Part shown: positions 8,738 through 17,884 of the stretch, one piece after another | How positions within the stretch are numbered: position 1 is the first letter of the stretch | How the letters are laid out: each line of letters starts with the position of its first letter | Origin: an uncultured Lachnospira sp. | Lineage (GTDB): Bacteria; Bacillota; Clostridia; Lachnospirales; Lachnospiraceae | Reading direction: 5' to 3' | Length of the DNA: 64,000 nucleotides | Assembly: GCA_934359185.1 (NCBI GenBank) | Contig: CAKRLE010000004.1 | Coordinates: forward strand, 62,001 to 126,000 | Notes under the pieces: generated by a model | The model's input: only the letters and a program-made list of their open reading frames with translations | What the model was told of the DNA's origin: nothing | The model's database searches: none | Made by a program: the position numbers and the translations under genes

Positions 8738-11007
8738 AATATTTCCTCACTATCATCTAACCTGTATGCAACCGCCCACGCTGGCACTGTGTCTAAATCT
8801 ATATCCTTAAAATATACAAATGCAGTCTTATAATCTGGCATCTTCATAGGATATATTCCCTTGCCATCTGTGAAATATATCACGCCGCCAAGATTATCGA
8901 ATTCGCCATTCTCAATCATCTGGTTGATATAATTAAATGCCGGTCGGAAATCTGTATTGCCGCCGCCCTTAATTGTAAACTGTTCAAACATTGTATCAAT
9001 ATCGTCAACACTTTCCAACACAATATCCTTAGTCACCTTATCATCGCATTGTATAATATGAAGTCTGATTTGTTCAAAAAATGTATTGTCTGAACTAAGC
9101 ATAGACAATGTCTCATTGAGAAATCTCCTGATAAGCTCTCCACTTGTAGAATAACTCGTATCAAGCACAATGACAAATTCATATATTTTACGTGATTCTC
9201 TCGTTTCAAGAGGTTCAATCAGCGGTATATTGCCATATGTGCGAAGTCCATAGCTGTAATAAGACAAGTCAAATTCCTCTGGATTAATAATCATCTCTTC
9301 TCTTAACTGTGTAAACCTTTTAAGGAATTCCCTATATGAATACCTGTTACGTCTTCTTATAGAGGCAAGTATCTCCTCTTCATTATCCTTATCTCCGCCC
9401 TGACTGTTTCTCTTTAACTCATCCTGCCTTGCCCTGTCTTCCCACTGCTGCCTTACATCATCTGGAACTGCCTGTGGTGACTGGGGTGTGCCATTGTCAT
9501 CCGGCCAGAATACATGGTCATCTGTATAAAATTCCGCATACCACTTGTTAAGCGTTGCATCATCAATAGTAATTATCCAGTTATAAACCTGTGCTGCACT
9601 GATAATTCCATTTTCTTTCATATGCTCATATATCTTCTGTCTTGTCCAGCTTATTATTCGTCTTGTGCATGCTTTATCAATCCTGTCAATAATATATTCA
9701 ACATTTATATCACATGCAAGATTCCACAACTGTTTATTCCTGCTGCCACGTATCCACAGATGTGAATATATACAGTGAAGCACACTGTGAAGATATACTC
9801 TTTGAAGAAATAAGACATTTTTCTTTAAAAGCTCACACAGCTTGTCTGAATTAAAATATATATACATTCCATCTGTGCCATACACTGATATATTATCATT
9901 CATGCAAGGCACTAAAGCCGTCAGCGAATTCTCCATATATCTAAGGTCAAGATATATCTCTCCACGCACATACTCTGTAATACGCTTCCCTATATCTGCC
10001 TGCCATTCACTCTCTGTCTGGATATGCCGTCTAGGTTTAAGTATACTTGTGTCCTTGTCTTTATCCATTGTAAGTATCTTTGAACTTCCATATGTCCATT
10101 CATTACCCACACACAGCTTCTGTCCATACACATAATCATCATTGTTAAGGATTCTGCTGTCACACAGGAAATCAAGACTCTCTCTGTCTTTGGAATGGAC
10201 CACAATGTCCATTATCTGGTGTCCGTTACCTGTAAGGTATTCTGTATACATCTGTCTGGCTTCTGACTTTAACGATACTGGTTTTCCAAGTCTTCCTACC
10301 GCCATCTTAAATAATGTCGTCACATTTTCCATTCCAGATGCTTTCTTAAACACCTCATCATAACGTGCTATATCTATAACTCCATTATTAAAGCACTGTC
10401 TTGCCCTGTAGCCCTCACCTTCAAGCCTTAGCTCAAATATGTGTGCAGGCCCTATCTCCTCATAACTGTCTATATATTCCGGATAATAAAATATCCCATC
10501 CTTAAAGCTTACATTAACACCCTGATTAAACTGGCTTAACAGAAATCTTAACCCTGTCTGACCGTCAGAATATGCATCAATATGTACGCTGTTAAGCCTT
10601 GTACAATTCATGAATACATCACTGCCAAAGCTGGTAAGTCCTGCACCTATTGATATGTCTGTGAGCTTTCTGCAATTATAAAAACAGTAGCTTCCAACTG
10701 ACGTAACAGTATCTGGCAGTACTACTTTTATAACATACTCTCCACTAAGCTCATGGTACGCCTCATACTCTTTGGATGCATTTATCATGTCCGATTCTTT
10801 CAATGTATCACCACTAAGCCTGTTAGACGAAGCAAAGCAATATGCATCTATTTCCGTAACAGGCTTTCCATCTATGGATTCGGGTACAACTGCCACGTTG
10901 GCTGTGCCATATTCTCTCATAAGCACAATATGGTCATCACACACACGATATATACATACAAAGCTGTTATTATTATGCTGACTCTTTATATTAACTCTCG
11001 CTATCAT
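8734..11007 (-). CDS. LRR-containing VWA-like (DUF2201-type) protein
   Basis: A 757-residue protein without signal peptide or membrane segment. Residues about 20-170 contain BspA-type leucine-rich repeats (PDTVTSVGSYCFYNCRKL, then GLTSFGSDVFMNCTRLN). The middle resembles the putative metallopeptidase-like DUF2201 N domain, with HSVLHCIYSHLW in place of a classical HExxH, so zinc protease activity is doubtful. The last 145 residues are a VWA-like fold with an intact MIDAS: DTSYS at 616, GGNTDF near 683 and YFTDGKG near 712. It overlaps the downstream MoxR-like ATPase, the usual partner of this domain. The LRR fusion is not the standard layout of the pair. Function unknown. Confidence 0.8.
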   Translation of the reverse strand: MIARVNIKSQHNNNSFVCIYRVCDDHIVLMREYGTANVAVVPESIDGKPVTEIDAYCFASSNRLSGDTLKESDMINASKEYEAYHELSGEYVIKVVLPDTVTSVGSYCFYNCRKLTDISIGAGLTSFGSDVFMNCTRLNSVHIDAYSDGQTGLRFLLSQFNQGVNVSFKDGIFYYPEYIDSYEEIGPAHIFELRLEGEGYRARQCFNNGVIDIARYDEVFKKASGMENVTTLFKMAVGRLGKPVSLKSEARQMYTEYLTGNGHQIMDIVVHSKDRESLDFLCDSRILNNDDYVYGQKLCVGNEWTYGSSKILTMDKDKDTSILKPRRHIQTESEWQADIGKRITEYVRGEIYLDLRYMENSLTALVPCMNDNISVYGTDGMYIYFNSDKLCELLKKNVLFLQRVYLHSVLHCIYSHLWIRGSRNKQLWNLACDINVEYIIDRIDKACTRRIISWTRQKIYEHMKENGIISAAQVYNWIITIDDATLNKWYAEFYTDDHVFWPDDNGTPQSPQAVPDDVRQQWEDRARQDELKRNSQGGDKDNEEEILASIRRRNRYSYREFLKRFTQLREEMIINPEEFDLSYYSYGLRTYGNIPLIEPLETRESRKIYEFVIVLDTSYSTSGELIRRFLNETLSMLSSDNTFFEQIRLHIIQCDDKVTKDIVLESVDDIDTMFEQFTIKGGGNTDFRPAFNYINQMIENGEFDNLGGVIYFTDGKGIYPMKMPDYKTAFVYFKDIDLDTVPAWAVAYRLDDSEEIL

Positions 11008-11098
11008 ACATTATTCCCACTTAAAATCACTTTAGGACATTATCACATTTTCATGAATCACTTTCAAGGTCATGTTTATATTTTTATGAATCTAAAAA

Positions 11099-11146
11099 AG
11101 AGACATCCTCAGTTGCACTAATCATCGTACCTCTGAAAATGTCTCT
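11099..11146 (-). terminator. Terminator after the P-type ATPase gene
   Basis: On the minus strand AGAGACAT pairs with ATGTCTCT around a large, partly paired loop and is followed by TTTTTTA. It lies 17 bases beyond the ATPase stop codon. Confidence 0.75.
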
Positions 11147-11162
11147 TATTCTTATTGCTTAT

Positions 11163-13244
11163 TTACAGCAGCTTCTTCATACTGCTCAAGCTTATCGCTA
11201 TCGTAGATGTATTATGAATAAGCGCCGATGTTGTAGGTGCAATTATTCCGCATACACCAAGCCCTATAAGGCCTGTATTGATAGTAACGATTTTTCTGTA
11301 ATTAGAACGGATTCTTGCCATAAGTGCGTCACTTATATTCTTTAAGACAACAACCTGGTTGAGATCTTCTGCACTTATTGTAATATCAGCTATCTCTCTT
11401 GCTATCTCAGCTCCGTCGCTTATTGCAATACCTGCATCTGCGGCTGACAGGGCAGGTGAATCATTAATTCCATCACCTATCATGATAACCTTTCTGCCTG
11501 CTGCCTTCTCCTGCTCAACAAATCTTGCCTTATCCTCTGGAAGAACTTCTGAATAATATTCATCAACGCCAACTCTTGCAGCTATAGCTGCGGCTGTTCT
11601 CTCACTGTCGCCAGTCATCATGACTATCTTATCAAATCCTGATTCATGAAGTACTTTAATAATTTCCGGTGCTTCTTCTCTCAATGGATCTTCTATACAG
11701 AGTACTGCCGCAAGGCTTCCATCAATAGCCATATAAAGATGTGAATATTCCTCTGGAAGTTCATCAAATATATTCTTCATTCCCTCTGGTATTGTACAGT
11801 TTTCATCTTCAAATACAAAATGATAACTTCCGATAACAACCTTCCTGCCCTCAACACTTGAAGATATTCCATGAGCAACCACATATTCAACATTAGAGTG
11901 CATCTCCTCATGGACAAGTTTTCTGTCAACTGCGGCATTGACAACTGCCTTTGCCATAGAGTGTGGAAAATGTTCTTCAAGACAAGCAGCAAGACGAAGA
12001 AGTTCATTCTCTGGCTGGCCATTAAATGAAACGACCTTAACAAGTGTTGGCTTAGCCTTAGTCAGAGTTCCTGTCTTATCAAATACTATTGTATCCGCAT
12101 CAGCAACTGCCTCTAGGAACTTACCGCCTTTAACTGTTATCTTATGCTGTCCGGCTTCATGTATCGCATACAATACTGATATTGGCATAGCCATCTTTAA
12201 TGCACATGAATAGTCAACCATAAGCACTGACAACGTCTTGGTAATATTTCTTGTAAGAAGATATGTAATGGCTGTACCTCCTAGTGTCAACGGAACAAGT
12301 TTGTCAGCAAGATGTTCAGCCTTGCTTTCAAGACCTGACTTTAACTTTTCAGAGTCTTCTATCATAGATACAATCTTATCATATCTGCTTGCTCCACCTG
12401 TCTTAGTTACCTTAATTGTAAGACCGCCTTCCTCTACAACTGTTCCTGCATATACTGATGAATCAATTGTCTTTCTCACTGGAACTGACTCTCCCGTGAG
12501 TGCAGCCTGATTAATCATTCCTTCGCCATCTACAACCACGCCATCAAATGGTATTACATTACCCATATGGACTATAACAATATCACCCTCATGAATTGTA
12601 TCAGCCTCAACTAAAACCTCTGTCTCAGGCGTTTTAAGCCATACTTTTCCTACATTAAGTGACATAGATCTTGCAAGGTCACCAACAGACTTCTTATGTG
12701 TCCATTCTTCAAGAAGCTCTCCTATACTGAGCAGGAACATTACTGATCCAGCCGTATTGAAATCTCCTCTTAATATTGACACTCCAATTGCTGTGGCATC
12801 AAGAACCGGCACTTCAAGCTTTCTATGTACAAGGCATCTGATACCCTCGCCAATATATCTGAACGAATTAACAGTATTAATACATGCCCTTATAGGAAGT
12901 GGAAGCAGAAGCTTCTTTCCAAAATGCAGCATAACCCTCATCATAAGCTGTTCCTGATAATGGGAATTCATCTGCCTGCCTGAATTATCAAGCAGTTGCT
13001 GTGGAACGCTTACCTCATTATAATGAAATACTGCAACAGCTTTTACGATATCTCCGCGGCTCACATCCTCTGGATTATATACTATAACAGCATCACATGT
13101 TCTTTCATATACCTTAGTTGATGTGACGCCCTTGATATTCTCTATGTAATACTGCAATATATCAGCCTGTTCAAAGCTCATGCGGCTCTGTGCCATATGA
13201 ATTCTTAAACGATTCTTAGATTCATTCTTAATAATAAATTTCAA
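11163..13244 (-). CDS. P1B-type heavy-metal ATPase
   Basis: A 693-residue metal-transporting P-type ATPase. Visible motifs in order: an N-terminal HMA-like fold without a CxxC pair (residues 1-75), the actuator TGES, a membrane motif SCALKMAMP where most copper or zinc pumps have CPC, the phosphorylation site DKTGTLTKAKP, HFPHSMAKAV in the nucleotide-binding domain, and GDGINDSPALSAADAG. The non-CPC metal motif places it outside the classic copper group; the transported ion cannot be read from sequence. Start is a TTG at 13244 preceded by AAAGGAG. It follows a small DUF6110-like gene by 33 bases, a known pairing in Clostridia, and ends at a strong terminator. Confidence 0.9.
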   Translation of the reverse strand: MKFIIKNESKNRLRIHMAQSRMSFEQADILQYYIENIKGVTSTKVYERTCDAVIVYNPEDVSRGDIVKAVAVFHYNEVSVPQQLLDNSGRQMNSHYQEQLMMRVMLHFGKKLLLPLPIRACINTVNSFRYIGEGIRCLVHRKLEVPVLDATAIGVSILRGDFNTAGSVMFLLSIGELLEEWTHKKSVGDLARSMSLNVGKVWLKTPETEVLVEADTIHEGDIVIVHMGNVIPFDGVVVDGEGMINQAALTGESVPVRKTIDSSVYAGTVVEEGGLTIKVTKTGGASRYDKIVSMIEDSEKLKSGLESKAEHLADKLVPLTLGGTAITYLLTRNITKTLSVLMVDYSCALKMAMPISVLYAIHEAGQHKITVKGGKFLEAVADADTIVFDKTGTLTKAKPTLVKVVSFNGQPENELLRLAACLEEHFPHSMAKAVVNAAVDRKLVHEEMHSNVEYVVAHGISSSVEGRKVVIGSYHFVFEDENCTIPEGMKNIFDELPEEYSHLYMAIDGSLAAVLCIEDPLREEAPEIIKVLHESGFDKIVMMTGDSERTAAAIAARVGVDEYYSEVLPEDKARFVEQEKAAGRKVIMIGDGINDSPALSAADAGIAISDGAEIAREIADITISAEDLNQVVVLKNISDALMARIRSNYRKIVTINTGLIGLGVCGIIAPTTSALIHNTSTIAISLSSMKKLL

Positions 13245-13277
13245 TGGTAATCAACTCCTTTACACAAATCAGGTTAA

Positions 13278-13565
13278 TTACTCTTCTATCTTTTCTTCGT
13301 CCTGAATCTCAGCAGCTTCTGCAGCGGCTGCTCTCTCTTCATTAACATTAACCGCACCTGCATAGATATCACTGCAGTTCTCCTGTATAGTATTAGTTGT
13401 CTTCATAACACAATCCTTAGCTCTTAATACTGCTGCTGTACACTGTGTATATACTTTCTTAGCATCCTTGCTTGATAAAATCTTAATTCCTGCTGTACCA
13501 AAAAGTACTCCACCTGCAAATGTTCCAACCTTTTTCCAGTTAATTTTAGTTAAATAATTAGTCAT
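13278..13565 (-). CDS. DUF6110-like small protein paired with the metal ATPase
   Basis: A 95-residue protein with a hydrophobic N-terminal glycine-rich stretch (VGTFAGGVLFGTAGIKIL, about 12-30) that could insert in the membrane, then KDAKKVYTQCTAAVLRAKDCV and an acidic, alanine- and glutamate-rich tail. The pattern fits the DUF6110 family, usually encoded beside P1B ATPases. The two conserved cysteines might bind metal (inference). A very strong AAGGAGG ribosome binding site precedes the ATG. It is the first gene of the pair with the ATPase. Confidence 0.75.
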   Translation of the reverse strand: MTNYLTKINWKKVGTFAGGVLFGTAGIKILSSKDAKKVYTQCTAAVLRAKDCVMKTTNTIQENCSDIYAGAVNVNEERAAAAEAAEIQDEEKIEE

Positions 13566-13629
13566 TATAATGTCCTCCTTATGGTTTCATTATAAATTAT
13601 CACTTGTATTTAACCAATTCAACTAAAAA

Positions 13630-13662
13630 ATGCCTTATTGATAAACATTATCAATAAGGCAT
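13630..13662 (-). terminator. Terminator after metH
   Basis: Perfect 14-bp stem (ATGCCTTATTGATA and complement) with a 5-nt loop, followed on the minus strand by TTTTTTAG. It separates metH from the downstream DUF6110-like gene. Confidence 0.9.
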
Positions 13663-13682
13663 GAATATATTAGTTATGTTAT

Positions 13683-16142
13683 CTACGACAGCAGTTCTTC
13701 AGCATAATATACTGACTGCATTGCATCCTTTCCATAGAAATCTGCACCTATCATATCTGCATACTCCTGTGTGAGTACTGCACCTCCAACCATTACCTTA
13801 CACCAAGGTGCTGATTGTCTAAGCTGTTTAATAGTTTCTTCCATATTAACAACCGTTGTTGTCATAAGCGCACTGAGTCCGCATAATGGTGCATGTCTTT
13901 CAACTACTGTGTCAACAATAGTCTCTGGTGGAACATCCTTTCCAAGGTCTACCACATCATATCCATAATTCTCAAGAAGTACCTTGACAATATTCTTACC
14001 TATATCATGTATATCGCCTTTAACTGTCGCAATAACGATAGTTGCCTTCTTTTCCTGCACAGAGCCATTTTTCTGCATAAATTCCTTGATTGCCTCGAAC
14101 CCGGCTTTGGCTGCCTCTGCACTCATAAGAAGCTGCGGAAGAAATACTGTACCTTTCTCAAAACCTTTTCCTACTATATCAAGTGCAGGAACAAGCTCCT
14201 CATTGATTACAATCATCGCATCTTTAGTCTCAAGCTCTTTCTGTGTAGCCTTAAATGACTGATCTTTAAGTCCCTTGACAATACATTCTGTCAAAGTAAG
14301 CTCTCCACCAGATCCTCCTGATGGTGAGACTGCACCTCCACCTGCCTGTCCAGAACTGCCTGATGCACTGCCAGATGAGCTTCCACCATTAGAGCCTGTA
14401 TTAGTTGCCGCTGGTGCAACGCCTGGGGCGACAGCGTACTTCTCAATATAACCCATACACTGTGTATCAAATCCACCAAGAACACAGTATGTATCGTATG
14501 CCTGACGCATAGCTGCTGAATTAGGATTGATAATACCTGCAGATAATCCTGCACTCATTGCAAGTGAGAAAAATGCTGACGTTATAATCTCTCTCTGAGG
14601 AAGTCCAAATGATATGTTGGATACTCCAAGTACTGTCTTGCCACCCTGTTCCTTGATTCTTCTCACAGTTTCAAGTGTGACATTGGCAGAATTATCATCC
14701 GTACTCATTGTCATGGTAAGCGCATCTATAACTATATCTTTTCTGCTGATTCCATAGCTTTCGGCAGTCTTATATATCTTCTCCGCTATTGCAAGCCTTC
14801 CCTCTGCTGTCGCAGGAATACCATCTTCATCAAGGGCAAGTCCTACAACAACGCCGCCATACTTCTGTACAAGAGGGAATATCTGCTCCATAACCTCTTT
14901 CTTACCATTAACAGAATTGACCATAGCTTTTCCATTATACATTCTGAGGGCAGCTTCCATAGCCTCCGGGTCTGTTGTATCTATCTGTAATGGGAGTGGA
15001 AGAATACTCTGTAATTCATACACAGTCTGCTTCATCATAGCAACTTCGTCTATCTCTGGAAGTCCGACATTGACATCAAGGATATGTGCGCCAGAATCAG
15101 CCTGTTTAACGCCTTCTTCAAGAATATACTCCATATTGCCTTCACGAAGTGCTTCCTTAAACTTCTTCTTGCCTGTCGGATTAATTCTCTCACCGATAAT
15201 AACCGGCTTATCTCCAAGCGTAACAGCCTGTGAGTATGAAGTAACAATTGTGTAATCCTTCTCTGTCAAAGGAATCACTTCCATATCCTTACATCTGTCA
15301 ACCAAAGCTTTTATATGTTCAGGTGTTGTTCCACAGCATCCTCCTGCAAACCATGCACCTGCCTCAACAAATGGAGCCATATCTTCCGCAAATTCTTCCG
15401 GTGTGACATCATATACTGTCTGTCCATTCTCATTTCTTGGAAGACCCGCATTAGGATTAATTATGAGAGGAATTGATGCATACTGTGCCATCTCCTCAAA
15501 TATAGGAAGAAGTTCTTTAGGTCCAAGGCTGCAGTTCATACCGACAGCATCGGCATGCAGTCCTTCAAGCAGCGCCACAACTGCCATCGGATCAGCTCCT
15601 GTAAGCATCTTATGCTTCTCATCAAATACTGCTGTTGCGAATACTGGCAGATCACAATTCTCTTTAGCCGCAAGCACTGCTGCTTTAAGCTCATACAAAT
15701 CATTCATTGTCTCAATAAGAATAAGGTCAGCCCCTGCCTTTACACCAGCCTTTACAACATCTGCAAATATCCTGACTGCATCCTCAAATTCCAATGTTCC
15801 CATAGGTTTAAGAAGCTTTCCTGTAGGTCCGACATCAAGAGCAACATAAGCATCTCTGCCACTCTGCCTGATTCCTTCTCTTGCATTTGCTATCCCTGCA
15901 GTAATTATCTCATCAAGATTATCCGGAAACTTTAGTCCATTAGCGCCAAACGTATTGGCAAGTATTATGTCTGCTCCTGCCTCTGCATATTCTTTATGTA
16001 TCTGGATAAGTACCTCTGGCTTTAAAAGATTCCAGGTTTCTGGAAGTTCACCTGTTTTAAGTCCTCTTTTCTGCAGAAGAGAACCCATACCACCATCAAA
16101 AAACAGTAATCTTTTTCCCATTTCCCGTCTTATATCTGTCAC
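13683..16142 (-). CDS. metH: Cobalamin-dependent methionine synthase, without activation domain
   Basis: Transfers a methyl group from methyltetrahydrofolate through cobalamin to homocysteine. Domains of the 819-residue protein: homocysteine-binding barrel (1-290) with zinc cysteines in MNCSLGP and GGCCGT; pterin-binding barrel (about 310-570) with VIIGERINPTGKKKF; B12 cap plus Rossmann domain (about 610-819) with the cobalt-ligand motif GDIHDIGKNI (His 712). A 35-residue, almost pure Gly/Ser/Ala linker joins pterin and B12 parts. The C-terminal reactivation domain of E. coli MetH is missing and is encoded by the next gene upstream. GTG start after AGGAGG. No cobalamin or SAM riboswitch was recognised upstream. 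Confidence 0.94.
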   Translation of the reverse strand: MTDIRREMGKRLLFFDGGMGSLLQKRGLKTGELPETWNLLKPEVLIQIHKEYAEAGADIILANTFGANGLKFPDNLDEIITAGIANAREGIRQSGRDAYVALDVGPTGKLLKPMGTLEFEDAVRIFADVVKAGVKAGADLILIETMNDLYELKAAVLAAKENCDLPVFATAVFDEKHKMLTGADPMAVVALLEGLHADAVGMNCSLGPKELLPIFEEMAQYASIPLIINPNAGLPRNENGQTVYDVTPEEFAEDMAPFVEAGAWFAGGCCGTTPEHIKALVDRCKDMEVIPLTEKDYTIVTSYSQAVTLGDKPVIIGERINPTGKKKFKEALREGNMEYILEEGVKQADSGAHILDVNVGLPEIDEVAMMKQTVYELQSILPLPLQIDTTDPEAMEAALRMYNGKAMVNSVNGKKEVMEQIFPLVQKYGGVVVGLALDEDGIPATAEGRLAIAEKIYKTAESYGISRKDIVIDALTMTMSTDDNSANVTLETVRRIKEQGGKTVLGVSNISFGLPQREIITSAFFSLAMSAGLSAGIINPNSAAMRQAYDTYCVLGGFDTQCMGYIEKYAVAPGVAPAATNTGSNGGSSSGSASGSSGQAGGGAVSPSGGSGGELTLTECIVKGLKDQSFKATQKELETKDAMIVINEELVPALDIVGKGFEKGTVFLPQLLMSAEAAKAGFEAIKEFMQKNGSVQEKKATIVIATVKGDIHDIGKNIVKVLLENYGYDVVDLGKDVPPETIVDTVVERHAPLCGLSALMTTTVVNMEETIKQLRQSAPWCKVMVGGAVLTQEYADMIGADFYGKDAMQSVYYAEELLS

Positions 16143-16156
16143 AATTGGCCTCCTGT

Positions 16157-16798
16157 CTACCTTCTATATGTACAATCTATTTTACCACACGCCTCACAGC
16201 CTTCAAGTACACATCTGCTGTTCTTCTCACTTAGTCCCATAACGGCTGATACCGACTTTTCAGGGAGCATTATATCACCATCAGACAATACAACCCCTAT
16301 AGTCTTAGATGTATTTAACACTGCTAAAAACTGACCCTGTATATTAAGGGGAAGGTCACCATAGCCCGGACTGAATCTCGGTCTGACGTATAAGCCTTCT
16401 TTTAACATATCTTTCTCTATTTTTTTCTGGCACTCGTTGCAATACCCCTCAATAGCCGCCGCAGCTGCCGCCTGAAATACTGCCGCCTTAGCTATATTCA
16501 GCTTAAGGTATCTGTTAAGCATTCTATCCACATCTGTTCCAAGAGTTGCCGCAAAAAATATTACCTCATTGCAGTCCTTAAGATTTTTAGCAAGGCTGTT
16601 GCTCTTAACTCTTATCCCTGCCGCCTCTATATAATTATCTTCACTTATACTAAGTTCAAATCTTTGGCTGACAGACTTCGGATTGGCAGCTTCCCGAACC
16701 TGTTTAATACAGTCATAAACCATGTCCATAACTGTATCATCCGCTTTATTCTTCCCGTAGCCAAGATATCTTAGTATCTCTTTTTCATTAATATCCAT
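16157..16798 (-). CDS. Methionine synthase activation (reactivation) domain protein
   Basis: A stand-alone 213-residue version of the C-terminal AdoMet-binding activation domain of MetH, which remethylates oxidised cobalamin. The key motif RPRFSPGYGDLPL lies at about residues 138-150, and the C terminus has a cysteine group CEACGKIDC. It is 14 bases upstream of the shortened metH, so the two gene products together rebuild a complete MetH, a split arrangement known in Clostridia. The ribosome binding site is weak. How the two proteins dock is not visible. Confidence 0.9.
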   Translation of the reverse strand: MDINEKEILRYLGYGKNKADDTVMDMVYDCIKQVREAANPKSVSQRFELSISEDNYIEAAGIRVKSNSLAKNLKDCNEVIFFAATLGTDVDRMLNRYLKLNIAKAAVFQAAAAAAIEGYCNECQKKIEKDMLKEGLYVRPRFSPGYGDLPLNIQGQFLAVLNTSKTIGVVLSDGDIMLPEKSVSAVMGLSEKNSRCVLEGCEACGKIDCTYRR

Positions 16799-16848
16799 AT
16801 ATAATATGATTCTTTCACTCTATAATAATTAATGTAAATATATTCTTA

Positions 16849-17715
16849 TTATTTAACAATAGCAGAAAGATTATCAAGAATTCCTTTTGCGACCTCTGGC
16901 TTATTCATTGAATATACATGTATATTGTTAATTCCATTAGCTATCAGATCAATTATCTGGTCTGTAGCATATGCTATTCCTGCCTGCTGCATAGCTTCAG
17001 GATTATTGCCGAACCTGTCCACAATACTCTTAAATCTCTCTGGAACATTGCATCCTGATAAAGATACTGCATTGGCAACCTGATTAGCTCTTGTTATAGG
17101 CATAATACCTGGAATGATTGGAACATATATTCCAGCTTCTCTTGCCTTGAATAAGAAGTTATAGAATATATTATTATCAAAAAACATCTGTGTTGTAAGG
17201 AATTCACATCCTGCATCAACTTTTTTCTTGAGATTAAGGATGTCCTCTTTCTTAGTTGCAGAATCTGTATGTCCTTCCGGATAACATGCTCCACCTATTG
17301 AGAATCCTCCAAACGCCTTAATATCTTCAACAAGCTCTGATGCATAGTGATAATCAGTAAATGGTTCGCCTTCAAAATCCTTAGGCTTATCACCTCTTAA
17401 TGCAAGAACATTAGTAACACCTGCCTCTTTCATATCTGCAAGTGCAGAATGTATGCTTTCCTTAGTTGCCCCGACACATGTAAGATGAGCTATTGTTGTT
17501 ATTCCATATGTATCCTGTATTCTCTTGGCAATTTTTAATGTATTGCTTCTTGTACTTCCACCGGCACCATATGTAACACTCATATAGCTAGGCTTTAATT
17601 CTGCAACACCAAATGCCGCTTTTTCGACCTGATCATAGTTGACATCCTTTTTTGGTGGAAACACCTCGAATGATAATGTAACATTCTCTTTTCCAAGTAT
17701 ACTGCTTATCTGCAT
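16849..17715 (-). CDS. metF: Methylenetetrahydrofolate reductase
   Basis: Reduces 5,10-methylene-THF to 5-methyl-THF, the methyl donor for MetH encoded downstream. The FAD-binding barrel shows SFEVFPPKK at the N terminus, SVTYGAGGSTR, LRGDKP and QMFFDN. I start at the ATG at 17715 (288 residues), preceded by GGGAGAG; a longer in-frame form from 17766 has no ribosome binding site. It is followed by the activation-domain gene and metH, so this block supplies and uses methyl-folate. Confidence 0.95.
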   Translation of the reverse strand: MQISSILGKENVTLSFEVFPPKKDVNYDQVEKAAFGVAELKPSYMSVTYGAGGSTRSNTLKIAKRIQDTYGITTIAHLTCVGATKESIHSALADMKEAGVTNVLALRGDKPKDFEGEPFTDYHYASELVEDIKAFGGFSIGGACYPEGHTDSATKKEDILNLKKKVDAGCEFLTTQMFFDNNIFYNFLFKAREAGIYVPIIPGIMPITRANQVANAVSLSGCNVPERFKSIVDRFGNNPEAMQQAGIAYATDQIIDLIANGINNIHVYSMNKPEVAKGILDNLSAIVK

Positions 17716-17782
17716 TTTTTCTCTCCCATTCTGTAATATTCTTAATATATATCCGCCCAGTAGCATATATTTTATATTCTAA

Positions 17783-17817
17783 ATAAGGGTATGTAACATA
17801 AATTTACACACCCTTAT
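17783..17817 (-). terminator. Hairpin between cysK and metF
   Basis: ATAAGGGTGTGTAA pairs with TTACATACCCTTAT with one G-T type mismatch. On the minus strand it is followed by TTAGAATATAAA, a moderate T/A tail. Probably ends the cysK transcript; read-through into metF is possible. Confidence 0.6.
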
Positions 17818-17884
17818 ACAATATTATTTTTTAACTGAAATGTCAAGATTTCCCACTGTCCAGCCTGTTTTCGCCACTTTATTA

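Noticed and set aside
9514..10363. Several plus-strand frames opposite the LRR-VWA gene
   Set aside because: They are shadows of the long minus-strand gene, with no independent start signals or recognisable domains.
13893..14258. Plus-strand reading frame inside metH as a gene
   Set aside because: It lies opposite a clearly conserved enzyme, has no ribosome binding site and biased composition from the reverse strand.
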